DNA from: Neovahlkampfia damariscottae
Taxonomy: Eukaryota > Heterolobosea > Selenaionea > Neovahlkampfiida > Neovahlkampfiidae
DNA length: 64,000 bases
Assembly (NCBI GenBank): GCA_016618085.1
Contig: JABLTG010000012.1
Location: 141,748-205,747 of the forward strand
Reading direction: 5' to 3'
Positions 32,863 through 43,007 of this stretch are shown piece by piece. Under the pieces are notes generated by a model, which was given only the letters and a program-made list of their open reading frames with translations, was not told the origin of the DNA and did no database searches. The translations under genes were made by a program, and so were the position numbers. Numbering within the stretch: position 1 is the stretch's first letter; every line of letters begins with the position of its first letter.

Positions 32863-33814
32863 TTATATTGAAATTTTAATTGAAGATTTAACAAAATTTC
32901 CATCAACAACCGAAACATAGAATTTATTCAAAACGCTAATGTCAACTTTATCATCGGAATCAATGTATATAACTCTTCCTGGTAATTCTTCTAGAGCTGA
33001 TGCATCAAATTTATGAACATAACCAACTTGAAGCATTTCTACTTTTTTTCCAGAGACCATAACTTCCAATTTTTGATCTTTATTTTTGGTTTCGATATAA
33101 ATTTTTGAAAGGTTACAAGAACGAATGAAATCATCATCAAAATCACGAGAAAATTCCCATTCGAAGAATGGTTCATTTAAGAATTCTTTTTTTAAATCAA
33201 CTTCTTGATATTGAAATTCGAGGGAATATTCTTTGAACGACGAAGTAATTTTGAATATAAATAATTCAGTTTCAATCACGCTGTGTCCAAGAAGAGTTGC
33301 ACTATAATTCAAATCTTTGACATTTGTAACAGGAATTTGTCCTCAAAATGGTATAATCTTCAATGGAGTTCTAAATGCTACTTGGGTAATTAATGTTGAA
33401 GGTAAAGTTGATGCATTTGAAGGTCTTCTAACAGGTTGTAGAAATTTCAAATTTAAACTTTCATCTTTTGGATATCGGTTGAAAGTAGTATAATTCACTG
33501 CAAGAGATTCTGAATGAATTATCTAGTTTCAATACTTGATCTAAATCAACATTTGTAGGTGATACTGATGTTTTGTTGATGATTTCAATATCAAAATCAA
33601 CTTTACAATTAATCCAAGCTGTTTCACTGATACTATGATCAGTTGAAGGAGGTGGACATATGATTGAAACACTGGATCCTAAATTTTTTCCGTTGTATGG
33701 TTTTTCTCTGAAAGTTTTGGAGAAACTCATTGATTTATATATTAACACAAAAAATTCTTTTAATTGAAAATAATTAAATCGAGATGAATTAATTATTTTA
33801 TTTTTGAAAGTCAT
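32863..33814 (-). pseudogene. Element gene: broken ~315-codon beta-rich protein
   Basis: Two open pieces (33814-33461 and 33312-32863) belong to one gene. A one-base slip near 33515 moves the first piece into the frame of the second, where an in-frame TGA (33341-33343) remains. The joined pieces are strand-rich, with 'SISETAWINCKVDFDIEI', 'RTPLKIIPF', 'FFEWEFSRDFDDD' and 'LPGRVIYIDSDDKVD'. No catalytic motif is seen. Size, strand content and setting would allow a minor capsid or other structural role, but I cannot identify it and the function stays open. Confidence 0.45.
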
Positions 33815-33825
33815 TGAATTTCAAT
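33813..33825 (+). promoter_or_regulatory. Element promoter palindrome, copy B
   Basis: ATTGAATTTCAAT then TAAAGACT and ATAAGGT, 50 nt before the GIY-YIG ATG. The palindrome also abuts the start of the minus-strand gene, so it may act in both directions. Confidence 0.6.
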
Positions 33826-33875
33826 TAAAGACTCAAAAAAATATAAGGTCTAAAAAGTAATCAAAAAACATCAGC

Positions 33876-34870
33876 ATGTCAGTTTTCCAAAAATCAAAAA
33901 TTTACAAAATTTTTAACTCACTTAACCCAAAAGTTTATGTAGGAAGTACAACAAAAGATTTATACACTCGTTTTAATGGACATAAAGCAACTGCTGAACG
34001 TGGTGATTGTATGAGTCGTGTTTTATTTAGAAAAGACCGAGAAAATTGCAAAATTGAATTGATTGAAGATTATCCATGTAATAATGATATTGAACTTCGA
34101 AAAAGAGAAACTTTTTCGAAAGATCAACTTGATTGTGTGAATAAAAACAGACCAATCAGAACTGAAGAAAGTAAAAACAATATAACAAGGAATATGCAGA
34201 AAAACATAATTTAAATCAAAAATTTGTTTGTGAATGCGGTAAAAGATATACAAAAAGAAATATCAAATATCATCAAGATACAGATAAGCATAAAAAATGT
34301 GAGAAAAAACAAATGCAATTAACTTGGAAAGATATCCCAACAGAAATCGTAAGTGAACATATATTTCCTTGGATAATGCAATTTAAATTCAGAGATTGTA
34401 AAATTCCAAGAATGCTTATTGATTATACAAGAATTGAAAATCCAAACATGTTAATTGAATACAATAAACTTGATATTTTCAGTGCTGCTCAAAATTTACA
34501 AGGATTATATGAAAAAATGAAATTTAATTATATTTCAAATATCGATTTCCAAAATTATAAAGATAAGTTCTATTCAGTTCTCAAATATTGTAATGATTAT
34601 GATCAAATGGATCGATTACCATTCTGTTTAATAATGGTGGAAGAAAGTAAAAATGAAGATGAAGATATTACGACAGAACATAACGATTTGGACTTTTACA
34701 AAGCTGAACTTTTAAATGATGAATGGGATTTTTCAGAATATGAATTTTATTTGAAAGCATTACGTGATAAGATATTTCGTGAACAATTATTTGATAAATT
34801 ATTAGTTGAACCTAGTTTATTACTTGAAATGAAATTTTGTGATGACTCTGATTGGTCGAAAAATAAATAA
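33876..34870 (+). pseudogene. Element gene: GIY-YIG nuclease with C2H2-like linker, frameshifted
   Basis: The N-terminal GIY-YIG domain is clear: 'KIYKIFNSLNPKVYVGST' (the GIY and YIG positions are KIY and YVG), 'LYTRFNGHKA' with the conserved Arg, 'KIELIEDYPC' and 'LRKRETFSKDQ' with the catalytic Glu. A single-base change in the A-run near 34171 ends this frame at 34214. The next frame continues with 'CECGKRYTKRNIKYH' and runs through an unknown C-terminal domain (34313-34870). GIY-YIG plus such fingers is common in giant viruses and their relatives. With one base restored it would be about 330 residues. Confidence 0.7.
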
Positions 34871-34892
34871 TTAATTTTTTTTAAAAAAGGAC

Positions 34893-34905
34893 ATTGAATT
34901 TCAAT
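34893..34905 (+). promoter_or_regulatory. Element promoter palindrome, copy C
   Basis: ATTGAATTTCAAT then TAAAGACT and TATAAGG, 40 nt before the ATG of the last element gene. Confidence 0.6.
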
Positions 34906-34945
34906 TAAAGACTTAAAAATTATAAGGTATACAAAAAAAATCTCA

Positions 34946-35337
34946 ATGATCAAAAGTTTCAAAGGTATCAGAAAACCAGTTGAAAAAAATATTCAAAAAT
35001 TCATTGAAACATGTGCCAAAAACAATCGTTTACATAAACGTTCAAAAGAAGAATTAAAGAATGCATTTTATCAGATTTTTCTATGATCTGGAAATTGCTC
35101 GTGAAAATTATTTTCTTGATCCAGGTAGCTAGCTATATTTTAGAAGGTAGAGAAATACAATATAAATACACTCCAGAAAATTTTGAAGATTGGATTGAAA
35201 AATGTAAAAAAGAATTAATTAATGGAACTGTAAATTGGAAACGTAGGTTTGGATACCAAAATGTTTTGGCTTATGACAAAGATTTCTGTAAAGATGTCAT
35301 TGAACTTCATAAATGCATTGTAAATAAAAAAATTTGA
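34946..35337 (+). CDS. Element gene: small unknown protein, interrupted
   Basis: The first piece (to 35086) is basic and helical: 'FKGIRKPVEKNIQKFIE'. A slip in the T-run near 35080 leads to 'YDLEIARENYFLDP'. A 19 nt GT-AG segment (35107-35125) then separates it from 'GREIQYKYTPENFEDWIEKC', which runs to the end. About 125 residues in all. I do not recognise it. The 19 nt segment may be an ultra-short intron or a further lesion. Confidence 0.4.
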
Positions 35338-35584
35338 TTGGTCAAAAAAGGGAAACTGGAGTTGCCTTTCAAAAATTTTATTTAAAAGGTTTTTCTTTTT
35401 CTAATTTTTTGGCAAGCGCTGTCAATATATCTGATATCGCTGTACTTGATTTGTTGTTCAAGCATGCAAATTTTCCTGGCAAGTTTTAAAGAACAAGCAA
35501 ACAATAATTACTATTAATTTATTGAATAAATTTGACTCTGAAAACCATTGGAAAATCACGAATTGTGGAAGTCTAACTCACTTA

Positions 35585-35983
35585 TTTTTTCAACCACTTC
35601 AAACATCTTTTTAAAAAAGTTATTTTCAAAACGATTACCTTCACTAATCAAATAAAAAATACAATAATTCAATCTCTTTACAGCAACTTTATCCTATACT
35701 TCTTCATTTTTATTTTTCAAAACCAATTGTTAAAACAAAACCAGAATTTATAAATTCTCCGAAACTGGTTTGATTTCCAAAATTTTGAAAGTTGATTTTG
35801 TAGCTGTTGGTTGTTATTGGTTGTTGATTTCCTGAACTGTTTATTTGATTAACGCACAGAGGTTTGTTTTATACATTTGTTAGTGCTGGGTGCGATTGGC
35901 CGGATGATTCTACAGCTGGAATTTTTATAGTCTTTGAATTCCAAAATTTAGTCACTGAAAAAAGTCATAGACCTGCTACTACT
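35585..35983 (-). repeat. Right terminal inverted repeat
   Basis: Reverse complement of the left repeat. The near-identical outer part spans 35765-35983. Confidence 0.9.
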
Positions 35984-35989
35984 GTTTAT
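35984..35989 (+). repeat. Target-site duplication, right copy (GTTTAT)
   Basis: Identical to the six bases before the left repeat. Confidence 0.75.
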
Positions 35990-36085
35990 TTGAAATTGTT
36001 CATGTTCTGAATCATGACTATAATCCATTGGAAGTTATTCACTTTTTTTTGAATAAAAAAGGTTTCCATTCGTTTAATTTCTCCA

Positions 36086-36090
36086 CCAAT
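36086..36090 (+). promoter_or_regulatory. CCAAT box of ERG28-like gene
   Basis: CCAATTG 16 nt before the ATG. Confidence 0.45.
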
Positions 36091-36106
36091 TGAAATTCCT
36101 CCTGAC

Positions 36107-36493
36107 ATGAACTTTTTACAATACTACCTCATCCTTTCTGGACTTTTTGAAATATTTGGTGTGTATCAACTCCACCTCAAAAAAAATGTTTCAAAAGTAA
36201 TTCCAACTGGATTCTTAAAATCAGATGAAACAGCTTCAAAAAATGACTACGTTGTTTTTTTCACACAAATTTTTCTTTTGATTTTAACAATGACCAGACT
36301 TCACTGTGCTATGGATATGCACTCAAAATCAATTTACAGATTAACTCTTTGGATTCACATTTTAGAAGCTTTGTTACTTGTTGGTTTACCTGCAGTCAAA
36401 AAAGAATTAAGTTCAAAAGGATATCCAATTTCAGCTGCTATTGTTATGTTACCAATTTGGATGACATATTCATATAAAGCTTATTTATATTAA
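36107..36493 (+). CDS. ERG28: ERG28-like sterol-biosynthesis scaffold
   Basis: A single exon of 128 residues with four hydrophobic helices. The middle block 'RLHCAMDMHSKSIYRLTLW' corresponds to the conserved R..CA..IHNK.LY..TLW of ERG28. ERG28 tethers C-4 demethylation enzymes in the ER. It would fit an organism that makes sterols. The length agrees with the family. Confidence 0.75.
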   Translation: MNFLQYYLILSGLFEIFGVYQLHLKKNVSKVIPTGFLKSDETASKNDYVVFFTQIFLLILTMTRLHCAMDMHSKSIYRLTLWIHILEALLLVGLPAVKKELSSKGYPISAAIVMLPIWMTYSYKAYLY

Positions 36494-36781
36494 AAATTCC
36501 TTTTTTTTTGAAACAAAAAAATGTTTCTTTCATTAGGTTTACCGAATTATCTATTGTTTTTCATTGAATAATCAATTAAATTTTGATGGTTTCTAATCAT
36601 TGAAAATTAATTTTAAAATCAATGGTTTTTCAAACAGTTTGTTTTTGGAGGGAAAATTATTGTGGTTTATAATTAGATTCAATTCCGCCAATCATCTTCA
36701 TAACTTTCTTTCAAAATAAAGTTTCTCAAAAGCGTAACCAAGAAATTGTCACAAAGACATTTATTATATACAAGTAGAAAC

Positions 36782-38728
36782 ATGACAACAGAAACCCTTA
36801 AAAACAGATCTGAAATTAAACAAGAAGACAAATGGAACGTTGAAGCAATTTTCGCTACTAATGATGCTTGGAAGCAAGAGTTCTCAAAATTTAATGATTT
36901 AAAATCAGAATTAGAACCTGTTTTAAAATTAAAAGGTAAAATTGAATCATGCTCTCCTTCAGATATCAAAACTTTACTTGAATCGTAACTTGAAGTATTT
37001 TTAATTGTTCTTTAGACTTTTTTTAAGTTCAAGAAAGATTGAAAAGTTATATACTTACTCACACTTAAAATTTGATGAAGACACAGCTGATGATGAAAAC
37101 AAAGGTTTAAATAAACAAGCTACAACACTTTATCATGAATTTAATGAAGCAACATCATGGTTAACTCCTGAACTTTTATCACTACCAAAAGATAAAATTG
37201 ATTCAATTTTAAATTCAAAAGAGTTGGAAAATTATAAATTTTATCTTGAAAAAATTGTCCGTGAAAAAGCACATATCTGCAGTTCAGAAATTGAAGAAGT
37301 ATTAGCACAAGCTGGAGATGCACTTGGTACACCAACAAAAGTCTTTGGAGCAATCAACAATTCAGATTTTGAATTTGGAACTGTTTTAGATAAAGATGGA
37401 AATGAAAAACCATTATCACATGTAAGATATTGTTTTAATTAATCTTTAGGGTACCTATGGTCTTTATATTAGAAATTCAGATAGAGTTTTAAGAAAAAAT
37501 GCTTTTGTTAAATATCATTCAAAATTTGATGAATTCAAAAACACATTAACTGAAACATTAAATGGAGTTGTTCAAAAACATGTTTTCAACTCAAAAGTTA
37601 GAAAATATCAAAGTTCACTTGAAGTAAAAAACAATTACTCTAATATCTTTAAAAGGCTGCTCTTTTTGGTAATAATATTGATACTTCAGTTTATACAAAT
37701 TTAATTCAATCTGTTAGAAATAATATTTCATCTCTTCATCGTTATGTTAAACTTCGAAAAAAACTTTTAAAAGTTGATGAAGTAAATTTGACTTGATTTT
37801 TTAACAAATTTTTTAGTTACATTTATATGATTTATATGTTCCTTTAACTTCTGTTAAATCATCATCATATGATTATAAACAAGCAGAAATATTTACTATT
37901 GAAGCTGTCAAATACTTGGGTGAAGATTATCAAAAAAAACTTGAAAAAGGATTAAAAGAAGATAGATGGGTTGATGTTTATGAAAATAAAGGAAAAAGAA
38001 ATGGAGCATATTCAAGTGGATGCTTTGATACATCACCTTATATTTTGATGAATTATAATGGTTCATTAAATGATGTTTTTACATTGACACATGAATGTGG
38101 TCATAGTATGCATTCATTACTTTCAAGAAGTCATCAAGATTATCATTATTCTGATTATTCAATTTTTGTTGCTGAAGTTGCAAGTACATTCAATGAAGAT
38201 AATCTCAGAGACTATTTATTAAAAAAGAGTCAATCTAAAGATGAAAAGATTTATTTGATCAATTCTGCAATTGAAGATATTCGTACAACATTATTTAGAC
38301 AAGTAATGTTTGCTGAATTTGAACTTAAAATTCATGAATTAGTTGAAAAGAAAACACCTTTGACACCAAAACTTTTAAAAGATGTTTATCATGAATTAAA
38401 TCAATTCTACTTTGGTGATGAAATTGTAATTGATTCAGAAATTGATATTGAATGGGCAAGAGTACCTCATTTTTATTACAATTTTTATGTTTATCAATAT
38501 GCAACTGGAATTGCAGCTGCTGTTTATTTAGCAGATAAAGTGAGAAATGGTGGTGATAAAGAAAGAGAAGCATATTTAAGTTTTCTTAAAGGTGGTTCTT
38601 CAAAATATCCATTAGATATGTTGAAAGTTGCTGGAGTTGATATGACTAAATCTGATGCAATTGATAAAACAATGGAAGTTTTTACAAATTTAATTGATGA
38701 ATTTGAAAAATTAACATCAGAAGAATAA
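36782..38728 (+). CDS. M3 family oligoendopeptidase F-like
   Basis: Five exons (introns 36985-37015, 37422-37449, 37624-37655, 37782-37816) give 606 residues, the length of bacterial PepF. The zinc site is HECGHSMH ('LTHECGHSMHSLLS'), with the third ligand Glu in 'VAEVASTFNED'. Near the N-terminus are 'EDKWNVEAIF' and 'YTYSHLKFDEDTAD', typical of PepF. Later come 'VFGAINNSDFEFG' and 'PYILMNYNGSLNDVFTL'. The C-terminal 'YATGIAAAVYLADKV' also fits. It cleaves short peptides. No presequence is clear, so it is probably cytosolic. Eukaryotic PepF genes are often of bacterial origin, but the introns show it is settled here. Confidence 0.93.
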
Positions 38729-38745
38729 ATTTTTAAATCTAAAGT

Positions 38746-41127
38746 TTAATCAACTTCATCTTTAATGATTTTTACACCTTCAATGAATGATTGATCTTCT
38801 TCACTTTTTAAAGTTTCTGTTACTTGAGCTTTTGTTTCTTTTTTCAAATTCTTTTTGAGTGTGTTCAATTTCTCAAGTATTTTTTCTGCGTTATATCTTT
38901 TTTTTGGATCAAGTTCTAAACAATTTTCAATCAATGAAATGATTTCTTTTTTGAATTGATATTGTTGTTTTTCTAAATTTTTTGAAACCAAATTTCTTTG
39001 AACTTTTGATCGAAAATTTACAGTTTTCTGAGATCTTGCAAAAATACAATATAAGATAACACCGATTGCCCAGATATCTGATGGATAGCTGTATTCTTTT
39101 CCTTCAACTAATTCAGGAGACATAAACATCTAAGAAACTATTAAAAAATAAAGTTGTCAAACTGGAGTTCCAAGAAAACTTTTTGTGAAATCTAATAAGG
39201 ATTAATGGTTGATTTTTTAGTTACCTTCTTTTAATTGTTTTGCAAATCCAAAATCTGCAATTGTAATTTCCAATGATTCTTTGTTATTAAAAAATATATT
39301 TTCAGGTTTCTTTCAAAAATGAATTTTTCGTTTTTTTTACCAAATCACGATGCATGACGTTCTGGGAATGACAATAACAAATTCCTTCCAAAATTTGTGT
39401 AGAAATTTCATACATTTCCCCTTCAGTCATTAAATTTTTATTGACAGTCAAATATCTTCTCAAATCACCACCAGAACTAATTTGTTAAAAAATATGACAA
39501 CTTACTAAACAGGCATCTAAAAATTTGTTTTTTTTGAGTTTTTAAATTAGCTTACTACTAGACCTAAAACATTTGAATAACTTGTTTTTTCATGGAAATG
39601 AGCATGTAATGATATGATTTTTTCGTGTTTCAATTTTTGTAAAATTTCAATTTCTTTTTCAATACCTTCCAATTCATTATCCTGTTGATATGCAATAACT
39701 TTCAATGCATATGATTCATTTCCATCCTCAATTCTAGCTAAATAAACATTACCAAATGATCCTTTTCCCAAACAATCCAATAATTCGTATTTACCAATCA
39801 TTTTCTTATCTGATTTTGATGGATCTTCTTCTTCAACATCTTGGCTTTTAGATTGTCTTCTAAACATCACTTGTTTCATTATATTTTGAATTTTATGAAT
39901 ATCATCCATATTTAAAGAGTTAACAGGTAAAAATGGCAATTGAATTTTTTTGATTGATTTTGCGATAGTTTGATATTTATTAATATAATGATTCATTGAT
40001 GCTTGTATATCATAAGGATTACCTTCATAATCATTCAGGTATTTTTTCATATCACCATATTTTTTAATTCTGTATTCAAAAACGTCAACATTTGTGAAGA
40101 TCAATACCCATGTCAATTTTGGATATTTTTCTAAATATTTTTGAAATATTGTTAAAGATTCTTTCCATTTTGGTGTTTCTTCATCTTCATAACAGATTGT
40201 ATCAAAATCAGCCAAGCTGACGACATAAAAAATAAAATTTGGATTTTCGACTTGAATGGATGATTTAGAAGAAATATTGAATTTACTGTGAACCCATTTT
40301 TTGTTTTCACTTCTATTACCACCTGTTTCTGTTATTTTAGCGTATTGAATTTTATCATCTTGTTGAAATCGAATTGAAAAATCAAAAATACCAGTTGTCT
40401 TTCTTCGACACAATAGCACATCAGATATGGTGAGTTTGAATTCTTCAACAATACAATCACCAGCATCATTTTCAGTAATTAAAGGAATTTGATTTTTTTC
40501 ATCCAAATTTTCATTTTTTTCAATTATAATTTTATTTTGTTTCATGACGTTTTCAAATTCTTTTTCATAAGATAGCATTATTTGAACAATTCTCCGGAAT
40601 TTAAAAAAAACTTTTTTAGTTTACTTTTTATAACTATGATAACTTTCACTGAGTAATCTTATCAATTCATCCATATTCTTCTTGACAATGGAATCATTCC
40701 AAAAATTACAAAAATGTTTGAAATACATACTGATAATTAAAGAGCCCTGTCCTTGAAATGGAATAAACCGAACTTTTTTACAATAGGTTTCTATTTTTTT
40801 GACTGATTTCTTTGGTAAAGTTAAAACAAAAAAATTCAAACCATATTGTTTGAGTTTTCCAACTCAATTTGATGATTTTCAAAGTATTCTGCGGCTTTTC
40901 TGGTAAATCCTATGAAATTATCAAAAAATACACCACGATAAAAATTCACGTCATATGCTGATTGAGCTCCATTGTAAAATCTGAGTTGATTACAAATTGA
41001 TGATTTTCCTGCTCCACATGTTCCTTTTGTATTAGATTTACTGTTGAATATTACCAAAAAATACAAAATTAAGAGCTTCAGTTTTCAATACTTTCTCTTC
41101 TGCTTCGTTAACCTGTTTGTTTCCCAT
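38746..41127 (-). CDS. G-protein alpha subunit fused to a Ser/Thr protein kinase
   Basis: Nine exons (introns 41024-41054, 40810-40841, 40592-40624, 39517-39555, 39477-39505, 39310-39340, 39192-39224, 39130-39162) give an unbroken 706-residue frame. The N-terminus MGNKQ offers a myristoylation glycine. The P-loop is GTCGAGKSS, followed by a helical insert. Switch I is 'DVLLCRRKTTGIFDF', with the arginine finger. Switch II is 'ETGGNRSENKKW', where the catalytic Gln is Asn and the DVGG aspartate is Glu. 'NPNFIFYVVSLADFD' and 'ESLTIF' follow as in G-alpha. NKxD and TCAT are degenerate. From about residue 405 a protein kinase follows: 'LGKGSFGNVYLA', 'YALKV', 'HRDLKPEN', 'DFGFA', 'GTPMFMSPE' and 'DIWAIGVILY'. 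All kinase catalytic residues are kept. Confidence 0.88.
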
Positions 41128-41144
41128 TGGACGAGTTTTTTTGA

Positions 41145-41149
41145 CCAAT
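41145..41149 (+). promoter_or_regulatory. CCAAT box upstream of G-alpha-kinase
   Basis: 17 nt before the minus-strand ATG. Another CCAAT overlaps the ATG itself (41126-41130). Confidence 0.45.
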
Positions 41150-41251
41150 CCAGATACTTGTAGGACATCAACAATTAAATCAATATGCAATCAATTTGTA
41201 TTCTCTTTGACATGTATCAAAAGAGTAGAAGAGTTTCTAAAAAATTTTTGT

Positions 41252-41256
41252 CCAAT
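41252..41256 (+). promoter_or_regulatory. CCAAT box of the phosphatase gene
   Basis: CCAATCA 13 nt before the ATG at 41270. Confidence 0.5.
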
Positions 41257-41269
41257 CAACAACGTCATA

Positions 41270-42022
41270 ATGTCCTTATCAAGTTTGTTAGTAGTTTTTG
41301 ATTTTGACCATACCATGATTGACTGTAACTCAGATACTCACATATTTTCAAAAATTCCAACTTTAAAAAGTGAAATGAAAAAACTAAGAAAAGAAGGAGT
41401 TCAATGGACAAATTTAGTTTCAATTATTTTAAAAAAAGCTTCTTTAGAGCACTCTATGAATATTCAGGAGTTAAAAGAATTAATCTCTGATATTCCACTT
41501 GATGAGAATATGGTATCATTAATCCAAATTCTTAAAAAACGATATAACACAATAATAAAAATAGTATCTGATGCAAATGTATTATTTATCAAATGGATAC
41601 TTGAAAAAAATGAAATTGAAGATTACATTGATGAAATAATCTCAAATCCTTGTGAAATTGTTGAATTTGAAAAATTTCAATATTTAAATGTTAAGCATTA
41701 TGACATGAGTCACAAATGTGAAATTTGTCCATTGAATATGTGCAAAGGAAAAATAATTGAGTCATTCAAACCTGAAGGAAAAGAAAATTTATATGATTTT
41801 GATTCAATTATTTATGTTGGTGATGGTGGAAATGATTTTTGTCCATGCACCAAATTGAGAAAAGAAGATTTTGTTTTTCCAAGAAAAAATCACAAACTGA
41901 TTGAAAAAATCGAAAATGAATTAAAAAGTGAAAATTCTTTGATCCAATCAAATATTCATGCTTGGGAAAATTATAATGATTTATTGGAAACTTCAATAAG
42001 AGTGCTTGAAAAATTAAAATAA
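41270..42022 (+). CDS. HAD phosphatase, PHOSPHO1/2 type
   Basis: A single exon of 250 residues. HAD motif I is 'FDFDHTMID' with the PHOSPHO hallmark 'CNSDTHIF'. Motif II is 'IKIVSDAN'. Motif IV is 'IYVGDGGNDFCP'. A Cys-rich insert 'HKCEICPLNMCKGKII' is also typical of the family. PHOSPHO proteins remove phosphate from phosphocholine/phosphoethanolamine or pyridoxal phosphate. Which one applies cannot be told. The start is the ATG just behind a CCAAT box. The open frame extends further upstream without support. Confidence 0.88.
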   Translation: MSLSSLLVVFDFDHTMIDCNSDTHIFSKIPTLKSEMKKLRKEGVQWTNLVSIILKKASLEHSMNIQELKELISDIPLDENMVSLIQILKKRYNTIIKIVSDANVLFIKWILEKNEIEDYIDEIISNPCEIVEFEKFQYLNVKHYDMSHKCEICPLNMCKGKIIESFKPEGKENLYDFDSIIYVGDGGNDFCPCTKLRKEDFVFPRKNHKLIEKIENELKSENSLIQSNIHAWENYNDLLETSIRVLEKLK

Positions 42023-42025
42023 AAT

Positions 42026-42921
42026 TCAAAAAAGTTGATTTTCATTTATCCACAAATGTAAAATAAAAGCAGTTGCTTGAGTTATTCTAGACATTCCTTC
42101 GATATTTTCATGAGATAAATTTACAAATTGTAAGTTACTAATTTCAATTTCTTTTTCTAATAACTTTTCATTTTCATTAACAAAACATTTGAATTTTTCT
42201 TTACAATGTTTCTCTTGATCCAATGCCTTCAAGGCAATTTCTTTTGAAATCCAAGCAGATGCTTGTACTTCTGTTTTTTCTAAATAAAAATTCTGAATTT
42301 TCATTTGATCTGATGTCACCTTTGCTTTGTAAAATGCAATCTAAAAAATTCAAATATTTTAACATTAGTTTTTTTTACCAAATGTTGTTTTTGTGGTTCT
42401 CCAATTTCAATAAATGGAGGATAAACAGATTCCCAAAGAGAAAATAATTCAATTTGATCTGAAGTAATTCTAATACCAGTTTCTTCTGATAATTCTCTTA
42501 GAGCTGCTTCTTCAAAATGTTCTCCTTCATCAACATGTCCACCTGGAAAAACCCATGTATTTGGAAATGTTCTCATGAATTTAGCTCGTTGAGTGATCAA
42601 AACTTCTTGTGTATCAATATTTTCAATCACTACACAAACAGCTGTAAAAATTTCTTTTTTTTTCAATTTTTGACGGTCATATGATTTTGTACAAGGACAA
42701 TCAGGAGCATGACCTAAAAATATACCTTTCTCTTTCACCTTTTGAAGTGTAATTTTTTGGTCGTTTTCTTCAACCACTACTTTTGTGTAAGGTGCATGTG
42801 GTTTCACTTCTTTTGATGGTTCTACTTCTAGTAAATCGAATATACAATCACCAAATGTTGTTTTTTCAAGACCTTTGGAATTGTTGATGTGAACTGTTTT
42901 GGATGAATACTTCACACTCAT
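42026..42921 (-). CDS. Nudix hydrolase, NUDT17-like
   Basis: Two exons (intron 42341-42378) give 285 residues. The Nudix box is complete: GGHVDEGEHFEEAALRELSEETGI. Before it stand 'VLITQRAKFMRTFPNTWVFP', which with 'RT.P..W..PGGHV' resembles NUDT17. Nudix enzymes hydrolyse nucleoside diphosphates linked to another group. The substrate is unknown. The 3' end abuts that of the converging phosphatase by 3 bp. Confidence 0.85.
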
Positions 42922-42930
42922 TTCAACAAA

Positions 42931-42935
42931 CCAAT
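42931..42935 (+). promoter_or_regulatory. CCAAT box of Nudix gene
   Basis: Inverted relative to the gene, 9 nt before the ATG. Confidence 0.45.
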
Positions 42936-43007
42936 CAAAAGAAAGTTCGAATCCAGATGTTAAAACATAAAAATATACTTATTAGACGAGAAATATGTAC
43001 AATTTAT

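Larger units (their letters stand above)
31727..35983. mobile_element. 4.26 kb Polinton-like, non-autonomous element
   Basis: The borders are set by long terminal inverted repeats that begin AG and end CT, framed by the 6 bp duplication GTTTAT. AG/CT ends and 6 bp duplications are the signature of Polintons/Mavericks, which use a retroviral-type integrase. Inside are five genes of viral flavour: a C2H2-like peptide, an HNH nuclease, a broken protein of about 315 codons, a GIY-YIG nuclease and a small unknown. There is no integrase, protein-primed polymerase or packaging ATPase. It therefore depends on a partner, or is a new small relative. Every larger gene is frameshifted, so this copy looks dead or badly sequenced. 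Confidence 0.8.

Noticed and set aside
41117-41269. N-terminal extension of the phosphatase
   Set aside because: The frame is open but starts at the divergent gene's promoter. HAD motif I lies right after the ATG at 41270, which has a CCAAT box 13 nt before it.
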